From Methanobacteriaceae archaeon (GTDB taxonomy: Archaea > Methanobacteriota > Methanobacteria > Methanobacteriales > Methanobacteriaceae), in the NCBI GenBank assembly GCA_017883605.1, contig JADGNH010000007.1:1-28077 (forward strand): a DNA stretch of 28,077 nucleotides, written 5' to 3'. This document shows, in pieces, positions 6,649-14,658 of the stretch (positions within the stretch are counted from its first letter, which is position 1; each line of letters opens with the position of its first letter). The notes beneath the pieces were generated by a model that saw only the letters and a list, made by a program, of their open reading frames with translations, searched no databases and was not told where the DNA came from. Both the position numbers and the translations under genes were made by a program.

Positions 6649-8046
6649 ATGTTGTCTGAGAAGCATGATTTAAGTAAGATGAAGAAATCGGAAAAAGAAC
6701 ACACCACTACCTATGGTAGCAGATATTTTTCAAAAAGTATACCTAAATATGAAATGCCTATAGAAGGAATGCCTGCAAGGGCCGCATATCGCTTGATAGC
6801 GGATGAACTGAATTTAGATGGTAACCCGGCGCTGAATATGGCAAGTTTTGTAACCACCTGGATGGAACCGGAAGCGGACATGCTCATAATGGATAGCGTA
6901 GATAAAAACTATGTGGATAACGATGAGTATCCTCAAACCGAGAAAATACAGGATAGAACAGTTAACATGTTGGCCCGGCTGTTCAATGCTCCTGAAGAAT
7001 GTAAATCTGTGGGAACCGCCACCATAGGGTCATCTGAGGCTATTATGCTGGGACTTCTGGCCCATAAATGGACCTGGAGAGAGCGCAGGCAAGCTGAAGG
7101 TAAAACTGATGATAAACCCAACATTGTGATGGGTGCTGATGTGCACACCGTGTGGGAGAAGTTTGCCCGCTACTTTGATGTGGAATTGAAGCTAATACCA
7201 TTAAGGGAGGAACTGTACACCATAACTGCAGAAGATGTGGCAGCAGAAATTGATGAAAACACCATAGCAGTGGGTGCGGTTATCGGAACCACCTTCACCG
7301 GGCAGATGGATCCCATAAAAGAAATTAACGACATGCTACTTAATATTAAAGAAACCAAAGGTTGGGACATACCCATACACGTTGATGGTGCCAGCGGAGG
7401 GTTTATAGCACCATTCATCTATCCAGACATGGAATGGGATTTCAGACTGGAACAGGTGAGATCTATTAATGTATCTGGCCATAAATACGGGTTAGTTTAT
7501 CCTGGAATTGGATGGCTGGTTTTCAAAGACAAATCAGATTTACCTGAAGATTTAGTTTTCAACATAAATTATCTGGGGGGGCTGATGCCAAACTATTCCC
7601 TGAACTTTTCCAAGGGAAGCAGTACCATAGTCGCTCAGTACTACAACTTCATAAGACTAGGTTTCAATGGTTACAAGGCCATTATGGATAATATGAGCGG
7701 AAATGCCAAATATTTAGCCCATGAACTGGTAGAATCGGGTAAATTTGAAGTCATCAACCCTAAGGTAATCTTCCCGCTGGTAACGGTGAAATTAAAGGAC
7801 GCCGAATTTACAGTATTCCAACTCTCAGACAAGCTCCGAGAAAAGGGCTGGATAGTACCCGCCTACACCTTACCTGAAAATGCTCAGGACGTGGCGGTTA
7901 TGAGGATGGTCATTAAAGAGAACTTCGGCAGAGACATGGTGGACATGCTATTAGGCGACCTAATGGATGCATACCATGACCTGGAGCAATCTGGGCAGAA
8001 AAAAGAAACAGAAAAAGAAAGGGAAAATCTTACTTTGCTGTATTAA
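6649..8046 (+). CDS. gadB: Glutamate decarboxylase (PLP-dependent, GadB-like)
   Basis: A 465-residue pyridoxal-phosphate enzyme that most likely converts glutamate to GABA and CO2, consuming a proton. It follows the E. coli GadB layout closely: ELNLDGNPALNMASFVTTW, DKNYVDNDEYPQ, a TIGSSEAIMLG cofactor-phosphate segment, HVDGASGGFIAPF with the cofactor-contacting Asp, and SGHKYG with the Schiff-base lysine K279. Its length matches E. coli GadB (466). It is clearly longer than, and distinct from, the methanogen tyrosine/aspartate decarboxylase MfnA (about 400). The C-terminal tail ends TEKERENLTLLY and lacks the HT ending whose histidine shuts the E. coli active site at neutral pH, so pH gating may differ. 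GAGGTC before the ATG is the ribosome site. No GadC-type antiporter is in the window. Confidence 0.92.
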   Translation: MLSEKHDLSKMKKSEKEHTTTYGSRYFSKSIPKYEMPIEGMPARAAYRLIADELNLDGNPALNMASFVTTWMEPEADMLIMDSVDKNYVDNDEYPQTEKIQDRTVNMLARLFNAPEECKSVGTATIGSSEAIMLGLLAHKWTWRERRQAEGKTDDKPNIVMGADVHTVWEKFARYFDVELKLIPLREELYTITAEDVAAEIDENTIAVGAVIGTTFTGQMDPIKEINDMLLNIKETKGWDIPIHVDGASGGFIAPFIYPDMEWDFRLEQVRSINVSGHKYGLVYPGIGWLVFKDKSDLPEDLVFNINYLGGLMPNYSLNFSKGSSTIVAQYYNFIRLGFNGYKAIMDNMSGNAKYLAHELVESGKFEVINPKVIFPLVTVKLKDAEFTVFQLSDKLREKGWIVPAYTLPENAQDVAVMRMVIKENFGRDMVDMLLGDLMDAYHDLEQSGQKKETEKERENLTLLY

Positions 8047-8121
8047 ATTAAATAGCTGTTCAGGTATTTTATAATAATAAAATAAAGGAAGAAAATGAAA
8101 AAATAAAATAGGAGAAATCAA

Positions 8122-8469
8122 ATGAAAAAAATTGGAATAGTAATAATGGCTATTTTGGTTTTAGTAGTTCTTACATCGGGCTGTACCAGCAGTAACAACA
8201 ACACCACTAGTTCCAACGTGACTGTACAAATAAATTCCGGTAGCACCTGGAATGGAACCCTTGCTTCTAATAGTGGAAGTCAGTTTGTAAACGGAAGTAC
8301 AAATGCCACCTACAATCTGGGGCCAAGTCCAGGTACGGTTACAATTAGCCTACAGAAAACTGGTAGTGGCGGAACTTTAACCGCACAACTGCTTCAAGGC
8401 GCAAACATCATCCAAACTCAAAGTACTTCTGATGATCTGGGAGTTGTAACTTTAAGTCACGTTTTCTAA
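8122..8469 (+). CDS. Small secreted lipoprotein, unknown function
   Basis: A 115-residue protein with a lipoprotein signal peptide: MKK, a hydrophobic stretch to residue 17, and lipobox LTSGC with Cys21. The mature part starts with a Ser/Asn/Thr-rich linker (TSSNNNTTSSN), consistent with an exposed, possibly glycosylated segment, followed by about 85 residues of beta-rich sequence (VTVQINSGSTWNGTLASNSG, GTVTISLQKTGSGGTLTAQLLQG). No catalytic motif is seen. It lies 75 bp after gad with its own AGGAG ribosome site. The pairing with gad may be incidental. A T-rich terminator follows. Confidence 0.75.
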   Translation: MKKIGIVIMAILVLVVLTSGCTSSNNNTTSSNVTVQINSGSTWNGTLASNSGSQFVNGSTNATYNLGPSPGTVTISLQKTGSGGTLTAQLLQGANIIQTQSTSDDLGVVTLSHVF

Positions 8470-8473
8470 CTCC

Positions 8474-8492
8474 ACTTTTTTTTTAATTTTTT
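8474..8492 (+). terminator. T-tract terminator
   Basis: T9, AA, T6 (8476-8492), immediately after the lipoprotein stop. On the other strand, A-runs at 8543-8568 read as T-tracts ending the PAN transcript, so the convergent genes have back-to-back terminators. Confidence 0.6.
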
Positions 8493-8602
8493 AGATCAAG
8501 TATAATTGGGGTTAGAAAATTATGGACTTAAAAAAATTAATTTAAAAAAAATAATATATAAAAAAAAATAAGTTAAGAGTTTATGTATTAAGCTTAAATT
8601 TC

Positions 8603-9835
8603 TTAGCCGTACATAACTCCTGCTTCTTTCCTCATTTCTTCTTCTCTTTCTATGCCTACTATCTTATCAACAGCATCCATGAAGTCGTTCACTGTTACTA
8701 TCGGTCTTTCTTCTCTGATGGCGAACATACCGGCCTCGGTGCAGATTGCCTTGAGGTCAGCTCCTGATGCTCCTTCGGTCAGGGAAGCCACCAGTTCAAT
8801 GTCCACTTCTTCTTCCAGGGACATTTTTTTGGCGTGTATTTTGAGTATTTCCATTCGACCTTCTTCGTTGGGTATCGGTACTTCTATGAATCTATCAAAC
8901 CTGCCGGGACGTAGAAGGGCAGGGTCCAGTATATCCGGCCGGTTGGTGGCCGCCACAATACCCACATCTCCTCTTCCTTCAAAACCGTCCATCTCAGCTA
9001 ATAGCTGCATAAGAGTTCTCTGAACCTCTCTGTCACCGCTGGTGGAGCTTTTAAGACGTTTAGCTGCAATGGCATCTATTTCGTCTATGAATATTATGCT
9101 GGGTGATTTTTCTTTTGCCAGTTCAAAAACGCCCCTGACCAATCTGGCACCTTCACCGATATATTTCTTAACAAATTCTGAGGCAACAATCTTTATAAAA
9201 GTTGCGTTGGTTTCATGTGCCACGGCCTTTGCCAGTAGAGTCTTTCCAGTTCCAGGGGGACCGTATAAAAGAACTCCTTTTGGTGGTTCTATTCCGATAT
9301 CGGTGAATAACTCTGGTCTTTTAAGCGGTAATTCAACTGTCTCTTTTATTTCAACTACCTGTTCTGATAATCCGCCTATCTGTACGTAACTTACATCTGG
9401 TTTTTCTTCTACTTCCATACCGGTTACAATAGGGTCTTTTTCTGATGGAAGTACGTTAACTATACCAAAGGTTTGCTGGTTTAGGGCCACCCGGGCACCT
9501 TGTTCCAGTGATTTTTCATCTAAGAAACGTGAATATCCTATAACGAAGTGAGGTCCTGTACTGCTTTTTACCACTACTTTTCCATCATCCAATACTTCTG
9601 TTACGGTGGCTATTACCAGTGGGGGAGATCTGAACCGTTCAATCTCTCCTCTTAGAGATTTCACCTCTCTATCAAGCCTCATTTTTTCGTTCTCGATTAG
9701 AACTTTGTCCTTTTCGAGTTTCCTTATCTTCCACATCAAATTTCTTTTAGTTTTAGTGTTTTCCTCTTTAAGGATTCTTATCTCCTTTTTAAGGTCTTCA
9801 ATCTTTTTTAATATGTTTTGGGACATGTTATCCAT
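8603..9835 (-). CDS. pan: Proteasome-activating nucleotidase (PAN)
   Basis: A 410-residue AAA+ ATPase that forms the hexameric ring unfolding substrates and feeding them into the 20S proteasome. Residues about 5-70 are a charged coiled coil (ILKKIEDLKKEIRILKEEN...). An OB-fold follows (VIATVTEVLDDGKVVVKSSTGPHFVI), then the AAA+ domain with Walker A GPPGTGKT (from G192), Walker B IIFIDEID (D251, E252), and the R-finger region RPGRFDR. The protein ends AGVMYG, the HbYX motif (Met-Tyr-Gly) that docks into the proteasome alpha ring and opens its gate. The start at 9835 (MDNMSQ) has GAGG a few nt upstream; the second Met (MSQN) is an alternative. It is divergent from the MBF1-like gene. Confidence 0.97.
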   Translation of the reverse strand: MDNMSQNILKKIEDLKKEIRILKEENTKTKRNLMWKIRKLEKDKVLIENEKMRLDREVKSLRGEIERFRSPPLVIATVTEVLDDGKVVVKSSTGPHFVIGYSRFLDEKSLEQGARVALNQQTFGIVNVLPSEKDPIVTGMEVEEKPDVSYVQIGGLSEQVVEIKETVELPLKRPELFTDIGIEPPKGVLLYGPPGTGKTLLAKAVAHETNATFIKIVASEFVKKYIGEGARLVRGVFELAKEKSPSIIFIDEIDAIAAKRLKSSTSGDREVQRTLMQLLAEMDGFEGRGDVGIVAATNRPDILDPALLRPGRFDRFIEVPIPNEEGRMEILKIHAKKMSLEEEVDIELVASLTEGASGADLKAICTEAGMFAIREERPIVTVNDFMDAVDKIVGIEREEEMRKEAGVMYG

Positions 9836-9976
9836 GATCCTCGCTCACTCCTGGCGTTTTTTCTTTAAAAAAATATCATTTTGACTTTATGAATATATAA
9901 CCGATTATTATCTTTAATAATATTTAAATATTGAGGTGTGAAATATATATCTGATATCAAATGTAAAGGGATCGTC
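9836..9976. promoter_or_regulatory. Divergent promoters of pan and the MBF1-like gene
   Basis: On the minus strand GGTTATATATTC (about 9891-9902) is a good TATA box for pan. On the plus strand AAATATATAT (about 9942-9950) is a TATA box for the MBF1-like gene. This TATA lies inside the longer frame that begins with a GTG at 9938, which supports the start at 9977. Confidence 0.5.
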
Positions 9977-10435
9977 ATGAGATGTGAGATATGTGGTAAA
10001 ACTTTAGCTGGAAGGCCGTTAAGGACTAAAATAGATGGTTCTATAATGTTAACTTGCCAGGAATGTTCAAAATTTGGTAAAGTACAGAGAGAACCTCCAA
10101 AACCAAAAAGACCCAGAACAGCCCCCAGAACCGTCAGACCTTTAGAACCAGTGAACGAAGTTCTTGAGGATTATAATATCGTGGTTAGAGAGGCTAGGGA
10201 GAAGAGAGGATGGTCCCGGGAAGATCTGGCTGCGAAAATATATGAAAAGGTTTCAGTGATCAACAGAGTAGAGGCCGGAAAAATGGCTCCAGATTTAAAG
10301 CTGGCCAGAAAACTGGAAAGAATTCTGAAGGTCAGACTCCTGGAGAGACTGGAAGATGAAAGGCTCGAAGATTTGGGCCCTAAAAATATCAGGGGAGCCA
10401 CTATCGGCGATATAGCTCGCATAAAGAAAAATTAA
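9977..10435 (+). CDS. MBF1-like transcription factor (zinc ribbon + HTH)
   Basis: A 152-residue protein of the archaeal multiprotein-bridging-factor-1 type (TIGR00270-like). The N terminus MRCEICGKTLAGRP... TCQECSKFG gives two CxxC pairs forming a zinc ribbon. A basic proline-rich linker (PPKPKRPRTAPRTVRP) follows, then a Cro/C1-type helix-turn-helix (VREAREKRGWSREDLAAKIYEKVSVINRVEAGKMAP). In eukaryotes MBF1 bridges TBP and activators; archaeal homologues associate with ribosomes and may affect translation. I chose the ATG at 9977 instead of the GTG at 9938. It starts directly with the conserved MRCEICG, has AAAGGGATC upstream, and the longer form would place the TATA box inside the gene. Confidence 0.88.
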   Translation: MRCEICGKTLAGRPLRTKIDGSIMLTCQECSKFGKVQREPPKPKRPRTAPRTVRPLEPVNEVLEDYNIVVREAREKRGWSREDLAAKIYEKVSVINRVEAGKMAPDLKLARKLERILKVRLLERLEDERLEDLGPKNIRGATIGDIARIKKN

Positions 10436-10719
10436 GAGATTTTCTTTTATTTAATTTTTATATTTTGTTTTATAAGAGATTAATTTTTGATTTATTAAGA
10501 TTAAAATTAAAGATTTAAAATTGATTTAATATTTGTGAAGAGATTAAATTTCAATAAAAGAGAAGTAGTGATGTTTAATAATTAAAATAAAGTATAATTA
10601 AAGGAATTTAAAGTAAAAAAAGAATTTAAATAAAGAAAGTTAAAATAAAAAAAATTTTAGTAATATAATTTTAAAAAATAGATTTTAAATTAAAAAAAAG
10701 AATTGAAGAAAACAAAGAA

Positions 10720-11076
10720 TCAACCCCGATCTTTATGGGAATAGTATCCCTTTAAGGGGGGCGAATCTTTAAAAACACGTTCCATTTCGCTGTAATCTTT
10801 ATATTCGTTACTTAAAACTACCAGATGAGCAGGGGGATGTATTTTTTTCACCTGCATTATGCTGTGGGTGGTACTTTCCTCCACCTTCACCATAACTGCC
10901 TTTTTAGATTTTGACTTTAGATCCTGCTTAATGATATTCTGAACAACTTTATCGGCAAAATTTGTGGAAACTATTCTGGGTTTCCCGGTTATCTTTAATT
11001 TAGCATGTCTCTCCAGGTCTGCCAGGGCATTTAAAAGTTTCTTGTTGTCGTCTGCACGTATTAAAATTAGAGCCAT
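10720..11076 (-). CDS. DUF356-like protein
   Basis: A 118-residue cytosolic protein that I take to be a member of DUF356, a methanogen-specific family of unknown function. The sequence reads MALILIRADDNKKLLNALADLERHAKLKITGKPRIV, then KAVMVKVEESTTHSIMQVKKIHPPAHLVVLSNEY, and ends YYSHKDRG. It is a mixed alpha/beta protein without signal peptide, membrane segment or metal motif. It is convergent with the MBF1-like gene across 284 bp of very AT-rich DNA in which I see no open frame or structure. Upstream, imperfect repeats of ATTAACCAAAAGATT (11100-11165, minus) precede the start. Confidence 0.65.
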   Translation of the reverse strand: MALILIRADDNKKLLNALADLERHAKLKITGKPRIVSTNFADKVVQNIIKQDLKSKSKKAVMVKVEESTTHSIMQVKKIHPPAHLVVLSNEYKDYSEMERVFKDSPPLKGYYSHKDRG

Positions 11077-11094
11077 GTGATTACCTTAAATTTT

Positions 11095-11200
11095 TAACTC
11101 TCTCAACTCTTTTGGTTAATCTTACTAATCTTTTTGGTAATTAATAATCTTTTGGTTAATCAAATAGTCTTTTTGATTGATCACAATCTTTCTGATTAGT
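11095..11200. repeat. Degenerate tandem repeat upstream of the DUF356 gene
   Basis: CTTTTGGTTAATC-like units recur about every 20-25 bp (TCTTTTGGTTAATCTTACTAA, TCTTTTTGGTAATTAATAA, TCTTTTGGTTAATCAAATAG, then weaker copies with TTTTGATTGATC). They lie in the leader or promoter region of the DUF356 gene on the minus strand. Confidence 0.55.
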
Positions 11201-11239
11201 CAGTTAAATCTTTATTTGAGAGGTAATTTATCTTTTGAT

Positions 11240-12502
11240 TTATCTTTTCCTGAAAGATTTTATAAGTGAGCTTCTAAATAGCACCAGCACTACCAGTATA
11301 AGTCCTATGGCAGTTTGTACGCTACCCAGTATGTCCAGAATTGAAGAGCTTATGGGCAGGTTCCATGGTGGTGAAGAACGATGATCAGGGAGTGGTTTGT
11401 AGTAAACTCCTACTGCTCTGCTACTTTCTTTAACGTTGATATCTTTAGCTTCAACGAAGTTAACTCCCACCAGGAGACCGTTGTCTATGGCTGAGTTTAA
11501 GTCTGTAGCAATTTCTGCACTGTTGTAGCCGTGTTTTTTTACTGAAGCAGTTACGATTTCATCTGTTGTTTCTGAAATACCTGGTTCGTCACTTCCATAA
11601 ACAGAAACAGTCACAGTCTGAGATTTTACGGTTATGGCGGTTCGAAGAGCATCATAGGCGTAAACAGTTTTTAAGGTGGCCCCATCAATAGGGCAGGTGC
11701 TGTAACTTTCAGCAGCAGGATAGGCTATGCTCCACCCGTCGTTGGGACATACTTTACTGTAAGGATCATCCATGGGAAAACCGGTATCATTAAGCTTCTG
11801 GGGGGTGAACATGTCACCGGTGGTTATTCCTGATACCAGGTTGTCTGCACCGCCTCCATACTTCTCACCTGCATCTATAGACACCTCTTCAAAGACGGAA
11901 CCCATGATATCCGTGGCAGAATAGCCGTCCCTGATCATCTTTCCAATGTTAACTGCGGTTTCTTTACGCACAGCATCGGCGGTACCATATTGTGGATTTC
12001 CAACGGTGTTTCTCAGGTGTATTATAGCTCCTTTCTGTCCCGCCGGTAGAACAGCAACTCCACCTGAAACAGGGGTCGCTGTAACTGTCCCGTCACCGGC
12101 AACTGTTACCACATAGGCTGAAAAATCTCCCCCCACCGCTGCACCGATTTTAGGACCCCCGGTCACTATCCTTATACCAGAAAAACCACCGGCAGAACTG
12201 GCAGCTTCTGCAGGTGTTCCCCCACTTTTCAACAGTCTGACGGCCTCCACAATGGCTCCCAGACGTTGGGTTTCGTTACCAGAACCACCAGATAGGACTG
12301 CAAATTGATTGTCTCTGGACATTAGGAATGTTGACTGGAACATGTTTTCGGCGAAAGACATACTCCCTGCAGCAACACCATTGGGATCAGTTCCTGTAGG
12401 GTCCGTTATAATTATAACGTTCAAAGTCGCTGCGGATGTATTTATGACTATTATAATAGTCACTAACAATAAAAGAATCTTTTTTAAATAGGCACTGTTC
12501 AT
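11240..12502 (-). CDS. Secreted, C-terminally membrane-anchored protein of unknown function
   Basis: A 420-residue envelope protein I do not recognise. Residues 1-25 are a signal peptide (YLKKILLLLVTIIIVINTSAA). The mature part is about 355 residues outside the membrane. Near the C terminus a single hydrophobic segment (SVQTAIGLILVVLVLF) is followed by the basic tail RSSLIKSFRKR, so the protein is anchored with its bulk facing the cell wall. The N-terminal half is Gly/Ala-rich (AVLSGGSG, AEAASSAGGFSG, KIGAAVGGDFSAYVV). Around residue 250 there are two CPxDG motifs 20 residues apart (CPNDGWSIAY... CPIDGATLK), like a zinc ribbon or disulfide knuckle. Its start overlaps the stop of the upstream POTRA-like gene by 4 nt, so the pair is co-translated and probably acts together. 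Confidence 0.7.
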   Translation of the reverse strand: MNSAYLKKILLLLVTIIIVINTSAATLNVIIITDPTGTDPNGVAAGSMSFAENMFQSTFLMSRDNQFAVLSGGSGNETQRLGAIVEAVRLLKSGGTPAEAASSAGGFSGIRIVTGGPKIGAAVGGDFSAYVVTVAGDGTVTATPVSGGVAVLPAGQKGAIIHLRNTVGNPQYGTADAVRKETAVNIGKMIRDGYSATDIMGSVFEEVSIDAGEKYGGGADNLVSGITTGDMFTPQKLNDTGFPMDDPYSKVCPNDGWSIAYPAAESYSTCPIDGATLKTVYAYDALRTAITVKSQTVTVSVYGSDEPGISETTDEIVTASVKKHGYNSAEIATDLNSAIDNGLLVGVNFVEAKDINVKESSRAVGVYYKPLPDHRSSPPWNLPISSSILDILGSVQTAIGLILVVLVLFRSSLIKSFRKR

Positions 12503-12927
12503 AATCCCTTCACCTGTACCGTCGAGAAATCTTCTACAACATTCACTGTTACTATACCTGTTATCCGGTCTACTTTAACATCAGCAGCAGCTATGGGCGT
12601 TACTTGGGTACCGGGTAATGTGGCCAGGGTAGCAGCATCATTTGCATTTTGTATGGCTTCACTTAAAGGCAGCTTACGTTTGCTGGTAACCAGAGTATCG
12701 CCCTGTATGTAACTTCCTGATCTGAATCCTACATTGGCTATATTGCTTCTTATGGACTCAGTGGGTACAATGTCGTTTCCCTTAATTATAACCCCTGATA
12801 TAGCTACCCCCTGGTCCGTCCCGTTAGATGAGGCATAGGACATATAGGCCATTGATCTGCCTGATACAATAAGCAGGAATGCCAGTAATAAAATTATTAG
12901 GGTATCTCTTCTGATTTTTAAAAACAT
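12499..12927 (-). CDS. Membrane-anchored protein with a POTRA-like domain
   Basis: A 142-residue protein: a short basic N terminus (MFLKIRRD), one hydrophobic helix (TLIILLLAFLLIVSG), then about 110 external residues. The external part begins ISGVIIKGNDIVPTESIRSN and ends DRITGIVTVNVVEDFSTVQV. This follows the POTRA pattern: strand ending in I-x-G-N, helix with xxESI, later helix LSEAIQNA, and closing strands G-x-V-x-V-x-V-x-E. The layout (short cytosolic tail, one helix, one POTRA) is that of FtsQ/DivIB. I base this on reading alone, and a diverged unrelated fold is possible. It is translationally coupled to the next gene and lies just downstream of the pseudomurein ligase cluster. Confidence 0.6.
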   Translation of the reverse strand: MFLKIRRDTLIILLLAFLLIVSGRSMAYMSYASSNGTDQGVAISGVIIKGNDIVPTESIRSNIANVGFRSGSYIQGDTLVTSKRKLPLSEAIQNANDAATLATLPGTQVTPIAAADVKVDRITGIVTVNVVEDFSTVQVKGL

Positions 12928-13086
12928 CCTTTTTCACCATTTAACTTAAAACTTGTTTACCTAAGATCTATTTAAACCTTATTATTATATAGGATTCTAA
13001 AACAATTTTTGTATTCATCTTCTTATCTTCGCTATGATCTTTTATTTCAATCTTTTATTTCTATTCAATCATTTCCTATTTTTATT
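12928..13086 (-). promoter_or_regulatory. Promoter of the secreted-protein pair, plus repeats
   Basis: On the minus strand CCTATATAATAATAAGG and TTTAAATAG (about 12965-12995) are TATA candidates for the 12927 gene, so it may have its own promoter apart from the Mur cluster. TTTTATTTCAATCTTTTA occurs at 13040-13057 and 13080-13097, with a degraded copy between. The latter copy spans the stop codon of the upstream Mur ligase. Confidence 0.45.
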
Positions 13087-14658
13087 TCAATCTTTTACTC
13101 TATGAATATCTTTATAGATTTCTTTTTTATATTTGAAGGCAGCTTCGCCCAGACAAACCACGGCATCGACATCACATTCCAACCCTTTCTTTAATCCTTC
13201 CAGCACTTGTTTCAGGGTGGCTCCTAAGGTGCCTTCCTTAAACTTGTCTGAAGATGCTTTGGTAAATATGATTTTATTAGATTCAGTTAACTCGGCTGCT
13301 TTCCTGGAATAAAATGATGATGGTATGGTAAAATCTGCTATTTTAAGACTTTCATTCAGTATTTCCATGTCTCCACTTTCACCTGACTCTGATGAAACTG
13401 TAATCACTACTGCTATTTTCTGATAGCTCTTCTTTAACTCTTGGAGCACAGTTCCCACACCCGCGGGGTTATGGGCGTAATCTATAATAACATCCTTATC
13501 TTCATAGGTTCCCAGATGGTCCAGCCGACCAGGTATTCCCTCAAAACTTTCCACAGCACTTATAATAGATCTTAACGGTATATTAAGGGATTCTACTGCA
13601 ACAGCGATTGCTCCCACGGCATTGTATATATTGTGAAGACCATTAATTCTTAAAGTTACATCCAGAGTTTCTTCAGGGGTTTGAAGGGTGAAACTTTTCA
13701 TTTTTATCTTGGTGGCTAGATAGTGGGGTTGGGGTCTTTTTAATCCACATTCACAATTATAATATCCCATTCCAGATATGGTCTCCTTAATGGAAAGATC
13801 CCTGCCACACCAGCACTTCTTTTGCTTCTCATTGGAGGGTTTACAGTCCACACCAAAGGTTATTATATTACCAGAGGGTTGGGAGGATTTAATCAGACCC
13901 ATTTCCGTGGGGTCGTCTGCATTTAGTATAAGCTGTTTATCTTTGAGATAATCTACAAATTCACCTTTTATAAGGGCGTAATTAAGGAAACTGCCGTCTT
14001 TATGAATATGATCAGGGGTTATGTTAGTTACAATGCCACATGAGGGATCGCATCGTTCCAGAATTTTTTTCAGATCTCCTGGAATTCCAAATGTACCTGT
14101 TTCCAGGACAGCTAAATCTCCTTTTAATCGGCACTGCAAAGGGGGAATATATTCTACATTTCCCTGCAGGTCTTTAAAACCGTGTTCAACCGGCACCATC
14201 CCTACATGGTAACATATGTGTTTTATAAGCGATGTGGTAGTGGTTTTACCATTGGTGCCAGTGACACAGATAACCGGTTTATCTGGTTTGATCCTTTTGA
14301 TAAGTTCATCAACTTCCAGAACTTTGGACTTGCCATTTAATCTGCTACCTTTTATCTTTTCAAAAAGTTCAGAGTCTTTTGATAAGCTTGGGGGAGGTAC
14401 TATGTACTTTGACGAGCTAAAAAATGTTTCCGGATGGTTTTTAAAATATATTGGCAGTTTATAATCTTCAAGTGTATATTTAAATCCGCATTCATCTTCT
14501 GATTTGATATCAGTGCCTATTACTTGAAATCCATGATCAAGTAGCACCCTGGCAACCAGATTCCCCACAATTCCGCATACACCTATTACTCCGTAGATGT
14601 CTGAGAGATGGGTTGACTTCTCTTTGACAGCTGCAGAAATGAAGATCTGTTTATCCAT
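13087..14658 (-). CDS. Mur ligase family protein with cysteine-rich insert (pseudomurein synthesis)
   Basis: A 523-residue ATP-dependent amino-acid ligase of the Mur family, probably adding an amino acid in pseudomurein peptide synthesis. The N-terminal domain is a Rossmann-like fold (YGVIGVCGIVGNLVARVLLDHG). The central ATPase has P-loop GTNGKTTTT (134-142), LETGTFG, and NITPDHIHKDGS. The C-terminal domain starts near NGLHNIYNAVGA and carries DYAHNP (393-398). Between the last central strands there is an insert with CWCG (282-285) and CECG (302-305), four cysteines that could hold zinc, at the place where MurT-type ligases carry a Cys4 ribbon. No GatD-like amidotransferase partner is in the window. 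Its start overlaps the preceding ligase stop by 8 nt. The exact amino acid added is not determinable here. Confidence 0.85.
   Translation of the reverse strand: MDKQIFISAAVKEKSTHLSDIYGVIGVCGIVGNLVARVLLDHGFQVIGTDIKSEDECGFKYTLEDYKLPIYFKNHPETFFSSSKYIVPPPSLSKDSELFEKIKGSRLNGKSKVLEVDELIKRIKPDKPVICVTGTNGKTTTTSLIKHICYHVGMVPVEHGFKDLQGNVEYIPPLQCRLKGDLAVLETGTFGIPGDLKKILERCDPSCGIVTNITPDHIHKDGSFLNYALIKGEFVDYLKDKQLILNADDPTEMGLIKSSQPSGNIITFGVDCKPSNEKQKKCWCGRDLSIKETISGMGYYNCECGLKRPQPHYLATKIKMKSFTLQTPEETLDVTLRINGLHNIYNAVGAIAVAVESLNIPLRSIISAVESFEGIPGRLDHLGTYEDKDVIIDYAHNPAGVGTVLQELKKSYQKIAVVITVSSESGESGDMEILNESLKIADFTIPSSFYSRKAAELTESNKIIFTKASSDKFKEGTLGATLKQVLEGLKKGLECDVDAVVCLGEAAFKYKKEIYKDIHRVKD

Noticed and set aside
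9938..9976. GTG start giving a 165-residue form of the MBF1-like protein
   Set aside because: The extra 13 residues are not protein-like, precede the conserved MRCEICG start and would contain the gene's own TATA box.
10436..10719. GTGATG at about 10568 as part of another C/D box RNA
   Set aside because: No CTGA boxes or closing stem at the required spacing. The region is plain AT-rich DNA.
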